Under the pieces are notes generated by a model, which ran no database searches, was not told the origin of the DNA, and saw only the letters and a list, made by a program, of their open reading frames with translations. Position numbers and translations under genes: made by a program. A stretch of 64,000 nucleotides of DNA from Roseiconus nitratireducens (GTDB taxonomy: Bacteria > Planctomycetota > Planctomycetia > Pirellulales > Pirellulaceae), in assembly GCF_008629675.1 (NCBI RefSeq), contig NZ_VWOX01000011.1:1-64000 (forward strand), read 5' to 3'. Within the stretch, counting starts at the first letter, position 1; the number at the start of each line of letters is the position of its first letter. Shown in pieces: positions 1 through 10,200 of the stretch.

Positions 1-30
1 AAAGCACCCGAAGGGCCGTTCCGGCTATTG

Positions 31-77
31 ACCCCCGTCCCCTTTTCCGTCCCTTATTCACCCCCGTCCCCTTTTCC
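31..77. repeat. Two copies of an 18-bp direct repeat
   Basis: The 18-base unit acccccgtccccttttcc occurs at 31-48 and again at 60-77, in the gap before the LarA-like gene. The copies are 29 bases apart, start to start. They may be remains of an interspersed genomic repeat, but nothing in the window identifies an element or a transposase. The rest of 1-164 holds no gene that I can support. Confidence 0.5.
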
Positions 78-164
78 TCCGGGTTGCCAGAGGCGTGACC
101 GGACGCCAGGATCAATGGGAACGTCAAGCCCACCGTTTGAACTCTCCTTCCACCAGTTTCTTTC

Positions 165-1502
165 ATGCAGTGCTCTTTGCGGTACGGCCGAGGCGAGCTG
201 ACCATCACGCTTCCGGATGACGCGGACGTCCACTTGATCCGCAAACCGGAGATGCCGACGCTGGAAGATCCTGTGGCCGCGGTTCACGCCGCCTTCAAAC
301 GACCCGTCACGGCGTCGGATGTGCCCACGGTGACTTTGAAACAACGTGCCGCCCAGGCCTCCTCCGCCTGCATCGCGATTTGCGACATCACGCGGCCCGT
401 CCCGAACCATTTGTTTTTGCGACCACTGATTGAAACGCTTCGCGAAGCGGGCGTGCCCGCGGATCGGATCACGATCGTGGTTGCAACGGGATTGCACCGA
501 CCCAATTTGGGTCCCGAGCTGGCGGAACTGATCGGGGACCCGTGGGTGCTGGAACAGACGACCATCGTCAATCACGACGCCACATGTGACAGCGACCATG
601 TGGACTTGGGCAAGACGCCGACCCGCGGAACCCCGGTGAAGATCGACCGCCGCTTTGCTCAGGCCGACCTGCGAATCGCAACCGGGCTCGTGGAACCGCA
701 CTTCATGGCCGGGTACTCCGGCGGCCGCAAAGTCATCGCCCCCGGATTGGCGCACGCCGATACAATCAAGACGTTTCACAACCATGCGTTCATGTCGGAC
801 CCTGAGGCACGCAACTGCAACCTGGATGAAAACCCGCTGCATCAGGAACAACTGGAAATCGTTCGGATGATCGGCGGAGCCTACGCCTTGAATACCGTGA
901 TCGATGAGCAGCGACAGCTTTCTTTCGTCAATTTCGGAGAGATCACGGCCAGTCACCAGCAAGCGGTGAACGTGATCGGACGGTACTGCCGGGTCGAAGT
1001 CCCGCACGCGTATGACACCGTCGTCACCAGCGCCGCCGGTTACCCGCTGGATAAGACCTACTACCAGACGGTCAAAGGAATGGTGGGCCCGATGGAGATT
1101 CTACGTCCCGGCGGGGACCTGATCATCGCATCCCAGTGCAGCGAAGGGGTGGGTTCACCCGCGTTCATGGATGCGCAACGACGATTGACCCAACTGGGAC
1201 CATCCGACTTTCTGGCCACACTCGCGGGGAAACCGCTCGCCGACGCCGACGAATGGCAGTCGCAGATGCAAACCAAGGTCATGCAGCGCGGGCGGATCCA
1301 TCTTTATTCGTCGCTCGCGGCCGAACAAAGGATGCTGACCGGCGTTGAGCCCACCGAGGACATTGATGCGACGATCCGGCAAAGCCTGCGACGTCACGGG
1401 AAGCGTTCGGTGGCCGTCATTCCCGAAGGCCCCTACGTCATTCCGTTCGTCGGCGACGAACGCGTCCCGCCGATCGGAACCACGATGGGCTCCGCCCGAT
1501 AG
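165..1502 (+). CDS. larA: LarA-like nickel-pincer lactate (hydroxyacid) racemase family protein
   Basis: This 445-residue protein matches the LarA family (DUF2088 N-terminal domain), whose founding member racemises lactate using a nickel-pincer nucleotide cofactor. The expected residues can be seen: D74 and R77 in DITRP, H111 in ATGLHRP, H179 and K189 in EPHFMAGYSGGRK (K189 aligns with the lysine that holds the cofactor), and H205/H207 in FHNHAF for the nickel-ligand histidine. The length is typical (about 425 residues in the founding member). There is no signal peptide, so it should be cytoplasmic. No larB, larC or larE cofactor gene lies nearby. Homologues act on several different 2-hydroxyacids, so the family is firm but the substrate is open. 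The ATG start has only a weak ribosome binding site. Confidence 0.85.
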   Translation: MQCSLRYGRGELTITLPDDADVHLIRKPEMPTLEDPVAAVHAAFKRPVTASDVPTVTLKQRAAQASSACIAICDITRPVPNHLFLRPLIETLREAGVPADRITIVVATGLHRPNLGPELAELIGDPWVLEQTTIVNHDATCDSDHVDLGKTPTRGTPVKIDRRFAQADLRIATGLVEPHFMAGYSGGRKVIAPGLAHADTIKTFHNHAFMSDPEARNCNLDENPLHQEQLEIVRMIGGAYALNTVIDEQRQLSFVNFGEITASHQQAVNVIGRYCRVEVPHAYDTVVTSAAGYPLDKTYYQTVKGMVGPMEILRPGGDLIIASQCSEGVGSPAFMDAQRRLTQLGPSDFLATLAGKPLADADEWQSQMQTKVMQRGRIHLYSSLAAEQRMLTGVEPTEDIDATIRQSLRRHGKRSVAVIPEGPYVIPFVGDERVPPIGTTMGSAR

Positions 1503-1511
1503 CGTCTTCCG

Positions 1512-4500
1512 TCAGCTCAGGTCTCCCATGAGGTCGAACTCCAGTTCGGCGAAGACCTGATCCAGCGGGGATTCCGAAGAAATCGATTGCGGGGACCCGG
1601 GTCGGCCATTTCCGCGACCGTGTGACGCGGCGCCGGCCGACGTGTCCGACGGTGATGCCCCGATCCCGGCAGACGACCGACGCGAGGAAGCGGCGGGCAG
1701 CGACAACAAAGGATCGGAGAGATCAGCGTTGGTTTCCGGCAGAACGGACGTGCCCACTGTCAATGCGGCAACGGACGTGCCGGTCGCCTGCAGGGAAACG
1801 TCGTCGAAGTGGGCAATCGCGTTCCAGGTTGCCAGCCCCACGGAACCGTCGGTCAACGATCCGTTGAAGGTATGCGTCGTCTTGGGAAGGCCGTCAACGA
1901 ATAGAGTCGCTTGGTGGTCGCCGTCGATCACCAGACGCAGGGTGTAGTCGACGTTGACATTGACCGTCTCGCCATAGGAAGCCAACACAGTCCAACTGGA
2001 TGTCCGAGTCCCGATCACCCACTCGTTGGTGCCCGCGTAGGCGCCGGCAAATTTGAAGTTGGTCGGACTCTGGTAGTCGAAGATCACGACCGCGTTTTGG
2101 TAGACGCCATAGGTCGGCGGCTGAATCCGCGCCGTCGCTTGAAACTCCAGGTCGGTGGGCAAGGCGCCGCCGGGCTCCAATGTGCTGATCGCGTCACCGC
2201 TGGGCGAAGCGTGATACTCGCCTCCACTGACCGTCCACGTTCCACGGCGAGGAACGAATAGATCGGCCAGGCCATCGGAATAGTCTTCTTGCACCGGCAA
2301 CTCGGCCGCGGGCGGTGGAGGCGGCGGCGTGTAGGCTTGAACGACGATTTGGTCATACTTCGCCACGGCGTTCCACGTTCCCAAACCGATATCGCCGTCG
2401 GTGACGGATTCCGCGAAGCTGTACGTCACTTGCGGAGTCTCACCGACCCACAACGTCACCTGGTTACCGCCTTCGATTACCAACCGCAAGTCGTAGTCAA
2501 CGCCGACATTCACCGTGGAACCGGCGAAGGCGTCCGTTACCCACTGCGACGTGCGATGACCGATCACCCACTGGTTCGTGCCGGCATAAGCACCGGCGAA
2601 TTTGAAGTCGGTGGGACTTTGATAATCAAAGACCAGCAAACCGTTCTGATACAAACCGCCGCTGGGCGGCTGGATGTTGACGGTGGCCTGAAATTCCAGA
2701 TCCGACGGCAACGGAGCGTCAAGCGCCAGCGTGCTGACGGCATCGCCGGCGGGTGTCCCCACATAGCGTCCGGCGTTGATCGCCCAATCCCCGACCTGCG
2801 GCTGGAAGTAATCGGCGACGCCGTCGGAGAAATCCTCGGCGACGGGAAGCGTTCCGGCCGGTGGCGGTGGCGGCGGCGGCGGAGCGACGTAGGACTGCAC
2901 CGACACGTCGTCATAGCTGGCCACGGCGTTCCAGGTCCCGAACCCGAGATCGCCGTCGGTCAGCGAATCGGAGAACGTGTGGCTGGTTTGCGGAACGCCA
3001 TCCACCAACAGCGTCACCTGATGATCGCCTTCGATCACCACGCTGAGCTCGTAATCGGTCCCCACGTCAATCGACGCCCCGGCCGAAGCGTCGGTGATCC
3101 ACTGGGAAGTCCGATGCCCGATCACCCACTGATCCGTTCCGGCGTAGGCACCCGCAAACTTGAAGTTGGTCGGGCTTTGATAGTCGAAAATCAGCAAACC
3201 GTTTTGATAGAAACCGTATGCCGGCGGATGGACCGTCACACTCGCCCGGAACTCCAACTCCGTCGGTAACGGTTCCGCGACGTTCAAGGTTGTGACCGCA
3301 TCACCGGAAGGGCTGCCTTGGTAGCGTCCCGCGTTGACCAGCCAATCACCCACTTGCGGTTGGAAGAAGTCGGCGACGCCGTCGGAGAAATCTTCCGACA
3401 ACGGAAGCGACGCGGCCGGTGGCGGCGGGGGCGCGACGTACGTCTGCAGGGAAACATCATCGAACCGCGCCAAGGCATTCCAGGTTCCCAATCCGATAGC
3501 GCCGTCGGTCACCGAACCGGAGAATGCGTAGGTGGTCTGCAAAGCGCCGTTGGCATACAACGCGACTTGGTTCCCTGCTTGAATGACCAGCCGCAGATCG
3601 TAGTCGACGCCAACATCAACGGCCGCACCGGCGGATGCCAGGGTCACCCACTGGCTGGTCCGCTGACCAATCACCCACTGGTCCGTGCCGGCGTAGGCAC
3701 CGGCAAACTTGAAGTTCGTCGGGCTCTGATAGTCAAAGATCATCACAGCGTTTTGGTACAAACCGCTGGTCGGCTGTTGGACCGCCACGGTGGCACGGAA
3801 ATCAAGATCCGACGGTAACGCTTCGGCAAGGTTCAACGTGCTCAACGCGTCGCCGGAGGGGCTGCCAAAGTACTGCCCGTTGTTGACGGACCAGTTGCCA
3901 AGTTGTGGCTGGAAGTAATCTGCCAGGCCGTCCGAAAAGTCCTCCACGATCGGCAGGCTGCCCGGCGGCGGTGGCGGGGGCGGCAGGTATTCCTGGACGA
4001 CCAAATCGTCGAAATGCACACTTGCGTTCAGCGTCCCCAATCCCAGAACGCCGTCGGTCACCGAATCAGCGAACGTGTGCGTCGCCTTGACGACTCCGTC
4101 GACCAACAGCGTCACGCTGGAACCATCCTCGATCACGACCTGCATGTCGTAGTCGACATTCGTCTCCACCGCTTCCGAAGTTTCAGCCACCGTGGTCCAG
4201 CCCGCGCCGCGAACGCCGATGACCCACTGGTCGGTGCCGGCATACGCGGCGACAAACTTGAAATCGTTCTCGTTGTGGTAGTCGAAAACCAGCAAGGCGT
4301 TCGAAGACTGAGAGCCCGACGGTGCGTGGACGTTGGCGGTCGCCCGAAGTTCCAAGTCGGCCGGAAGGGCCCCGTCAACCTGCAACGTGCTAAACGCATT
4401 GGCCCCGGTGAACGCATCGACTTGATAAGCGCCGCCGCTGACCGACCAACCGGGGGTCTGCGGCTGGAAGTTGTCCGCGGTGCCGTCGGAGAAATCCTCC

Positions 4501-6467
4501 TGGATTGGCAAAGCCGCCGGGGTCGCCGAGACAAACGTGTTGACGTACACGTTGTCAAAAGCCGTCTGGCTGTTCTGGGCACCCACACCGACCTGGCCGT
4601 CGACAACCGATTCTGCGAACGAGTGGGAAAGGACCGGTGCCCCTTTCCCGTACAGGGTGACGGACTGACCATCCTCGATCGTCAGCCGCATCCCCACGTC
4701 GGTCGAAGCGGCAATTCCGGCATCGGACAACGTCGCCAGGTTTTGCCAGCCGCTGCCGGAACGCTGTCCGATCACCCATTGACCGGAGACGACGTTGAAC
4801 CCTGCATACTTGAAGTCGAAGTTGTCCTGATAATCAAAAACGATGTAGCCGTTGCTTAAGTAATTGAAGAAGAACCCGATTTCCGGCGCCGCGTTCGCCG
4901 TCGCAAACACCTCCATGTCGTCCGCCAGCGGAGTTTCCAAACGAACGGTGCTGACGGCGCTCGCCGACGGATCTCCCATCACCGGGGTGATCGCATAGCG
5001 ACCCGAAGTCACGCCCCAGGTGCCAACGCGGACCTGGAAATCCTGCGCCAACGCATCCTCAAAGTCTTCACTGACCGGCAGGGTTGCCGGCGGGGGCGGG
5101 GGTGGCGGCGGAACCGGTTCGCCGAGTGCCGCGGCGGCATTCAAGCGCCCACCGGTGGTGGTGATTCCTTGCATCGACGAAACCGGATCGACGCTGTTGA
5201 GGATCTGTTCAATCACCTGATCGGCGGTCCACGTCGGGTTGTGCTGCCAGACCAGGGAGGCAACACCGGCGACGTGGGGGGTAGCCATCGAAGTCCCGCT
5301 GAGCAATTCATAGCTGTTGCCCGGACGCGTGCTCAAGATCGAGACGCCGGGGCCGGCCAAGTCGACGCTGGTGATGCCGTAGTTGGAGAACGTGGCGCGG
5401 GCGTCGTTGTGGTCGGTTGCCGCGACCGAGATGATGTTGTCCAGGTCGTAGCTGGCCGGATAGAACGGATTGCTGTCGTTGTCCTGTCCGAACCCAAACG
5501 CGTTTCCGTTTCCGGCGCCGGCGATGAAGATCTGGCCCGCATCGCGTCCACCCGCGATCGCATCATAAAGCGCCTGAGAAAAGGGCTCGTTGCCGCCCCA
5601 GCTGGCGTTGGCGATTTGGGCGCCGTTGGCCACCGCGTAGTTGATCGCATCGACCGCGTCGCTGGTCGTCCCGTTCCCGGTCGCGTCGAGAAACTTGACC
5701 GCCATCAACTGGACGTCCCAATTGACGCCCACCACGCCGATCCCATTGTCACCGACCGCACCGATTGTTCCGGCGACATGGGTCCCGTGCCCCTGATCGT
5801 CCATCGGATCCGGATCGTCATTGGCAAAGTCGTATCCGTGAATGTCGTCGACGAATCCGTTGCCGTCGTTGTCGATCCCGTCGCCGGGGATCTCGCCGGC
5901 GTTGACCCACATGTTTGCGGCCAAATCTTCGTGCAGATAGTCAACACCGGTATCGATCACGGCGACGACCAAATTGCTGCCCGTCGCAATATCCCATGCT
6001 TCGGCAATGTCGGAATCCGCATCGACCGTTCCTCCGGTCTGGCCCGTGTTGTTCAATCCCCACAATTCATCGTAGCGCGGATCGTTCGGCAACGCCGTGG
6101 TGTGCAATCGGAAGTCCGGTTCGGCGTACAGCACGTTGGGGTTGTTTCGAAAACGCGGCAACACGTCCGCGACCTTCACACCCGAGGGCAACTTGACTTG
6201 ATGCAGACCGGGGATCTGGGTGTACGCGCGGCCGACGGTTGCGCCGAGTGATTCGGTCACGCGAACCGCGCCGATGCCCGTTTGTTTGTATTTGACCAGC
6301 AGGCTGCCTTCCTCGTAGTCGCCCGGGTCCACCGCCAAGCCCGGTGCCACCTGGACCATCGACGCATAGTCGAAACTCAACAGGCAACGTCTCTCCAAGT
6401 TCTCAAGCCCACGTGTCAGGCAGCGATATCGGGACTGTGCAAAGCGTCCGGGCGGGTTAGGAAACAT
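1512..6467 (-). CDS. Secreted subtilisin-family (S8) serine protease with six tandem C-terminal repeat domains
   Basis: This 1651-residue protein begins with the planctomycete extracellular motif LENLERRCLLS (residues 21-31), which marks exported proteins of this phylum. An I9-like propeptide follows at about 55-120. The S8 catalytic domain has D172 (VIDTGVD), H227 (GHGTHVAG), oxyanion-hole N320 (AGAGN) and S393 (GTSMATPHVAG), so it should be active. From about residue 463 come six repeats of roughly 185 residues, each opening with LPxxEDFSDG and containing DYQSPTNFKFAGAYAGT-like cores. They are separated by poly-proline linkers and look like concanavalin-type (LamG-like) binding modules; this fold is inferred. 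A Ser/Gly-rich tail ends the protein. It probably digests extracellular protein while tethered through the repeats. It appears monocistronic. Confidence 0.92.
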   Translation of the reverse strand: MFPNPPGRFAQSRYRCLTRGLENLERRCLLSFDYASMVQVAPGLAVDPGDYEEGSLLVKYKQTGIGAVRVTESLGATVGRAYTQIPGLHQVKLPSGVKVADVLPRFRNNPNVLYAEPDFRLHTTALPNDPRYDELWGLNNTGQTGGTVDADSDIAEAWDIATGSNLVVAVIDTGVDYLHEDLAANMWVNAGEIPGDGIDNDGNGFVDDIHGYDFANDDPDPMDDQGHGTHVAGTIGAVGDNGIGVVGVNWDVQLMAVKFLDATGNGTTSDAVDAINYAVANGAQIANASWGGNEPFSQALYDAIAGGRDAGQIFIAGAGNGNAFGFGQDNDSNPFYPASYDLDNIISVAATDHNDARATFSNYGITSVDLAGPGVSILSTRPGNSYELLSGTSMATPHVAGVASLVWQHNPTWTADQVIEQILNSVDPVSSMQGITTTGGRLNAAAALGEPVPPPPPPPPATLPVSEDFEDALAQDFQVRVGTWGVTSGRYAITPVMGDPSASAVSTVRLETPLADDMEVFATANAAPEIGFFFNYLSNGYIVFDYQDNFDFKYAGFNVVSGQWVIGQRSGSGWQNLATLSDAGIAASTDVGMRLTIEDGQSVTLYGKGAPVLSHSFAESVVDGQVGVGAQNSQTAFDNVYVNTFVSATPAALPIQEDFSDGTADNFQPQTPGWSVSGGAYQVDAFTGANAFSTLQVDGALPADLELRATANVHAPSGSQSSNALLVFDYHNENDFKFVAAYAGTDQWVIGVRGAGWTTVAETSEAVETNVDYDMQVVIEDGSSVTLLVDGVVKATHTFADSVTDGVLGLGTLNASVHFDDLVVQEYLPPPPPPPGSLPIVEDFSDGLADYFQPQLGNWSVNNGQYFGSPSGDALSTLNLAEALPSDLDFRATVAVQQPTSGLYQNAVMIFDYQSPTNFKFAGAYAGTDQWVIGQRTSQWVTLASAGAAVDVGVDYDLRLVIQAGNQVALYANGALQTTYAFSGSVTDGAIGLGTWNALARFDDVSLQTYVAPPPPPAASLPLSEDFSDGVADFFQPQVGDWLVNAGRYQGSPSGDAVTTLNVAEPLPTELEFRASVTVHPPAYGFYQNGLLIFDYQSPTNFKFAGAYAGTDQWVIGHRTSQWITDASAGASIDVGTDYELSVVIEGDHQVTLLVDGVPQTSHTFSDSLTDGDLGFGTWNAVASYDDVSVQSYVAPPPPPPPPAGTLPVAEDFSDGVADYFQPQVGDWAINAGRYVGTPAGDAVSTLALDAPLPSDLEFQATVNIQPPSGGLYQNGLLVFDYQSPTDFKFAGAYAGTNQWVIGHRTSQWVTDAFAGSTVNVGVDYDLRLVIEGGNQVTLWVGETPQVTYSFAESVTDGDIGLGTWNAVAKYDQIVVQAYTPPPPPPAAELPVQEDYSDGLADLFVPRRGTWTVSGGEYHASPSGDAISTLEPGGALPTDLEFQATARIQPPTYGVYQNAVVIFDYQSPTNFKFAGAYAGTNEWVIGTRTSSWTVLASYGETVNVNVDYTLRLVIDGDHQATLFVDGLPKTTHTFNGSLTDGSVGLATWNAIAHFDDVSLQATGTSVAALTVGTSVLPETNADLSDPLLSLPAASSRRSSAGIGASPSDTSAGAASHGRGNGRPGSPQSISSESPLDQVFAELEFDLMGDLS
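2280..5085 (-). repeat. Six in-gene tandem repeats of about 555 bp
   Basis: Repeat units in the subtilase gene begin (reading on the minus strand) near 5081, 4512, 3960, 3405, 2850 and 2305, a period of 545-570 bases. Units 3 to 6 are very similar to one another at the nucleotide level and unit 1 is the most diverged, which suggests recent internal duplication. Each junction encodes a run of prolines, visible on the plus strand as ggcggcggcgg tracts. Confidence 0.8.
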
Positions 6468-6534
6468 CGAATCAAGATTCCTGTGACAGCTGTTATGTCG
6501 AATTGACCGGGGGGTGCCGAATGGGCTCGATCAA

Positions 6535-7023
6535 TCAGAATCCTTTTTGCAATCGCACGTCAACGGACTGTGATGACGCGCAGGTAACTTTTCCGCGGTT
6601 CGGCACCGACCCAATCGACACAACCAGACCAAGCTTCCCGACCGGACCGGATTCGCGCACCGGCAGCACCTGCTGGGGTTGCTCGTACGCAGGAGCCAGC
6701 AGGGCACAATGATGCTTCCGTGCCAGCGCCTGCCAGTGCAGATCAAACGCGCCCGTCTGGCCGGACTTGCAGGATCCTTCGCCACATCCATGCTGATGCA
6801 CGATCACACCGCGCAACGTGTCCGCCGTGGGCGGGATCCAGACGGTGTACGAAACCGGAAAGATCAATTCCCCCGGACGCTCCGATGCCTCGTACCGCAC
6901 TCGATAGTACGGCGGTTCGATCGCTGGCGGATTGTCATAGGGCGGACTCGGTGCGGCCGAGCTGGAACCGACAACCATTCCGACCAGGATCCAAAACGCC
7001 AGGATTCGATTCGATAACAACAT
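6535..7023 (-). pseudogene. Truncated secreted alpha/beta-hydrolase (esterase-like) remnant
   Basis: The ATG at 7023 is preceded by cagggagccgac, a good ribosome binding site, and begins a 162-residue product. The opening LLSNRILAFWILVGMVVG is a signal peptide. Residues about 40-118 match the N-terminal part of planctomycete secreted esterase-like alpha/beta hydrolases, with VHQHGCGEG resembling the oxyanion-loop strand and LHWQALARKHHCALLAPAY after it. No GxSxG nucleophile motif or later core strand follows. The last 40 or so residues (from QQVLPV on) are arginine- and glycine-rich and do not look like the family. I infer that a deletion or frameshift removed the catalytic part. A longer reading frame upstream to 7236 lacks a signal peptide and is unlikely. 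Confidence 0.6.
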
Positions 7024-7270
7024 GTCGGCTCCCTGAAGACCTGCTCTGAAAAACGTCGTGGAAATGATCTGACGCTGGGTGAAATCGTGTCGGGCAAAGA
7101 CGAGATTCTGACAGATTTTGCGACGTCTGAGAGCATGGTGCGGTCGCGGTCCCGAACGTGCAGAGGCTGCAACTCGCTCGACCGCGTGAGTTTGCGTCGG
7201 CCGATCCGGCACGTTAGCGTGGGAAGGTTCCCCCACCTTTCACCGCCGCGTTTTCTCCACGGGAAACTTT

Positions 7271-10200
7271 GTGATCACTCGATTTCTTGATTTGTCCGAT
7301 TGCCACCTTCGGCCCGCTGTCCTCGTGGGTGAAGCCAAGTTTTGCTCCAAAACCGTCCTGCTGTTGTTGGCAATGATGTTGCACTCGGGACGTGCCCTGG
7401 GAGATTCCGTTCCGGTACCAAAGTCTGACCAGCCGGTGACGCCCGACATCCAGCTTGTGGGCGTTTGTGCGTCGCCGCTCGATCAGCATCAATGGTGGGA
7501 CTACGAAGGGCAAGCTCTTGCCGATGCGCCGGACCTCAAAGCTGCCAAACCGGGAGACAAGCCACTGAAATCACTGGAGCCCAATCAGATCAGCCGGCAC
7601 CTCGTGCTAACGGCTCGCGTCCCACCGACCGCCTCGATTCAATGCAAAGTCGAGGGGCAGAAGTTCACGCTGCGATTGCCCGAACAGGCGGACGGTCAGT
7701 CCTGGGAAGCGTTAAAGAAACAGGCCGAGGACCGCGGCGCGCCGTTCCAACCCGACGAGCTGAGCTGGGTTGAGTACTCCATTGGTATTCGTCTGATCCG
7801 CGACAAGTTGGATGCGACAGCCGATGTCGATGTCAGCATTTCCGATGGGCCGTGGGAGACAGTCGCAGTGACGCCTCGCCGTCCCGGCGACGGCAACGAC
7901 GTCCAGTTCGAGCTCGGAAAACTGGGAGCCGACGGCGTCGAAGCCTTCTTGCCAGAGACGCGGCAACAGGATGTCCGCGTGGTCGCCGAAGACAAGCAGG
8001 GCGAAATCCATTTCGCGGCGTTCAACCTCGTCGCGAAAGGCGGAAACGGCACGGCGCTGCTCGTGCGAACGCGGTTCCGCATTCCTGTCGCGGATATCAA
8101 GGCGTACCGTCTTCAAACCCGTCCCTACCAGCGGTACGAATTGTCCGACATTCCGCTCTACCCAAATTCAATCTCGGCGCTGGAACGGATTCGAATCAAC
8201 GGGGGAACGTTTTGGGGCGACCGCGACTTGCTGGGGGACCGACAACCCAGTGATGCCCCCAGCGATTTGGATTGGGCCAACGCGCTGGACGACCAGTTGG
8301 AACTGATTGGAGAAGTCCCCAGCGTCCGCCGCGTGAACGTTGGCAGCGATCGGATCAGCGACCGTGCCGCGGAAGTTCTGAGTGACGATCCGAAGCTGAC
8401 CGACGTTCGACTCAGTGGGAAACATTTGACGGCCGATTCGCTCCGCGCGTTTGCGGATTCTTCAGTTTCCACCTTGGAAGTCCTCGGCCCGAACTTGAAA
8501 TCGGTCCCGCCCGCGGCGCTGCGATCGATCGCTGCCGCGCCCAATCTTCACAAGCTTCGACTTTGGGACACGCAACTTACCGATGCGGATGCGGCCGCGC
8601 TGGCTGAGGCGGCGGACTTGCAGGTGCTGTGTGCTCGCGGTGACCAATTGACCGATGACGGATTGCGGTCGATCGCTCGAATCTCTTCTCTCCAGGAACT
8701 GCGTTTGGGGATGACCCGCTGCACCGACGCCGGCTTTGAACACCTGGTCAACCTGAAGGACTTGCGAGTCATCGATGTACGGAGCGATCAAATGACCAAT
8801 GCGGCACTCCAGTCGTTGGCAAAGCTTTCCAAACTTCGCTCCATCAATCTGGCAGGAACGCCCGTCAACGATCGCGGATTGCCCGCGTTGCACTCCCTGG
8901 AAAACCTTCGGTGGTTGAACCTGCTTGACACCAACTGCACCCTCGGCGGGGGAAGAAAAATCTATGAAACGATCTCCCGCGATTTGAGAGTCCCGTCACC
9001 GGAACCGAGGGGAAAAGAGGCCGTACTGAAGATCTCTGTCAATGACCCCGACGGTGCACCGGTCGCCGAGGCTCAGGTCTACCTGTTCACATCGGACAGT
9101 TTTACCTCTCGTTCCAACCCCGTCGGGAATCCGGGGCAGGCGCCGATCCAATTAGGTCAGACGGTCACGAACAAAGAGGGGAGTGCCGAGTTTCGGTACA
9201 ACACCGATGACACACTTGATTGGCTGGCGGTGTGGGCGATCACGCCGGACGGGGCGCCGGTGGCGACAACCATCGGCAATTGGCAACGGAAAGATGATCT
9301 CAGCAAAACATTAACGGTCAATCGCGAAGGGATCCGATTGAAGCTGCTCGATCCCTCCGGCCAGCCGGCGAGCAACGTTCGCGTCGTTCCGCTGAAGATT
9401 CCACGAGACGTTCCGCCACAACTGATCGACACGCGACTGAGCCAAACGACCGACGCAAAAGGACAGGTCACGTTGCCGGGCATTGAACCCAAAGAGGTCG
9501 AACGGATCGCCTTCTTTTCGGATGCCTTTGGCAATCAATCGACCGGATTCATCCGCGGCCAACTCGCCAACGATGAAACCGTTATCCAACTTCGCCCGAC
9601 GGGGGCGATCGAAGGACGCATCAGGAACCTCGGCAGTTACGATCCGGCTGAATTGAAAGGAGTCGTCTACACACGTGCCTACGGAGGCGACCATCCGGAT
9701 GCCGACTTGGCCACGCAACACTCCTGGGCCAATTTAGAAGTCACACCCGACGGCCAATTCCGAATCGAACACCTGATGGAAGGTTATGCCAACTACCTGG
9801 ACGAATCGGAATCGACCCAATTCCGATTGCAGTGGGACCCGACGGAGATCGTGACGCAACAGAAGGCGGTCGTCGAATTGCAAACCATTCGTCCGATCAA
9901 GATCCAGGGCTCGATCCGGGTGCAGAAGAGCTGGGAACCCGCCAATGATCTTTCCGTGTCAATCAAGTCCGGCTACCGATCCGGCCAATGGGCATGGTAT
10001 CAGACCGCGACAACGGATGATGGCGGCCGCTTCACAGCCTATGTGCTGCCTGGCACGTTGGACATTGACGTGACTCAATATTACGAGAACCAGTATCGGT
10101 CGATCGACTTTTGGCTGTGGCGGGGAGGCCGATTCGGCGGTTATCACCAGATCGATGCGGAAACGCCATCCTGTCATCTCGAGCCAATCGATTTGGTGAA

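Noticed and set aside
5169..6251. 360-codon plus-strand frame
   Set aside because: It is antisense to the subtilase catalytic domain.
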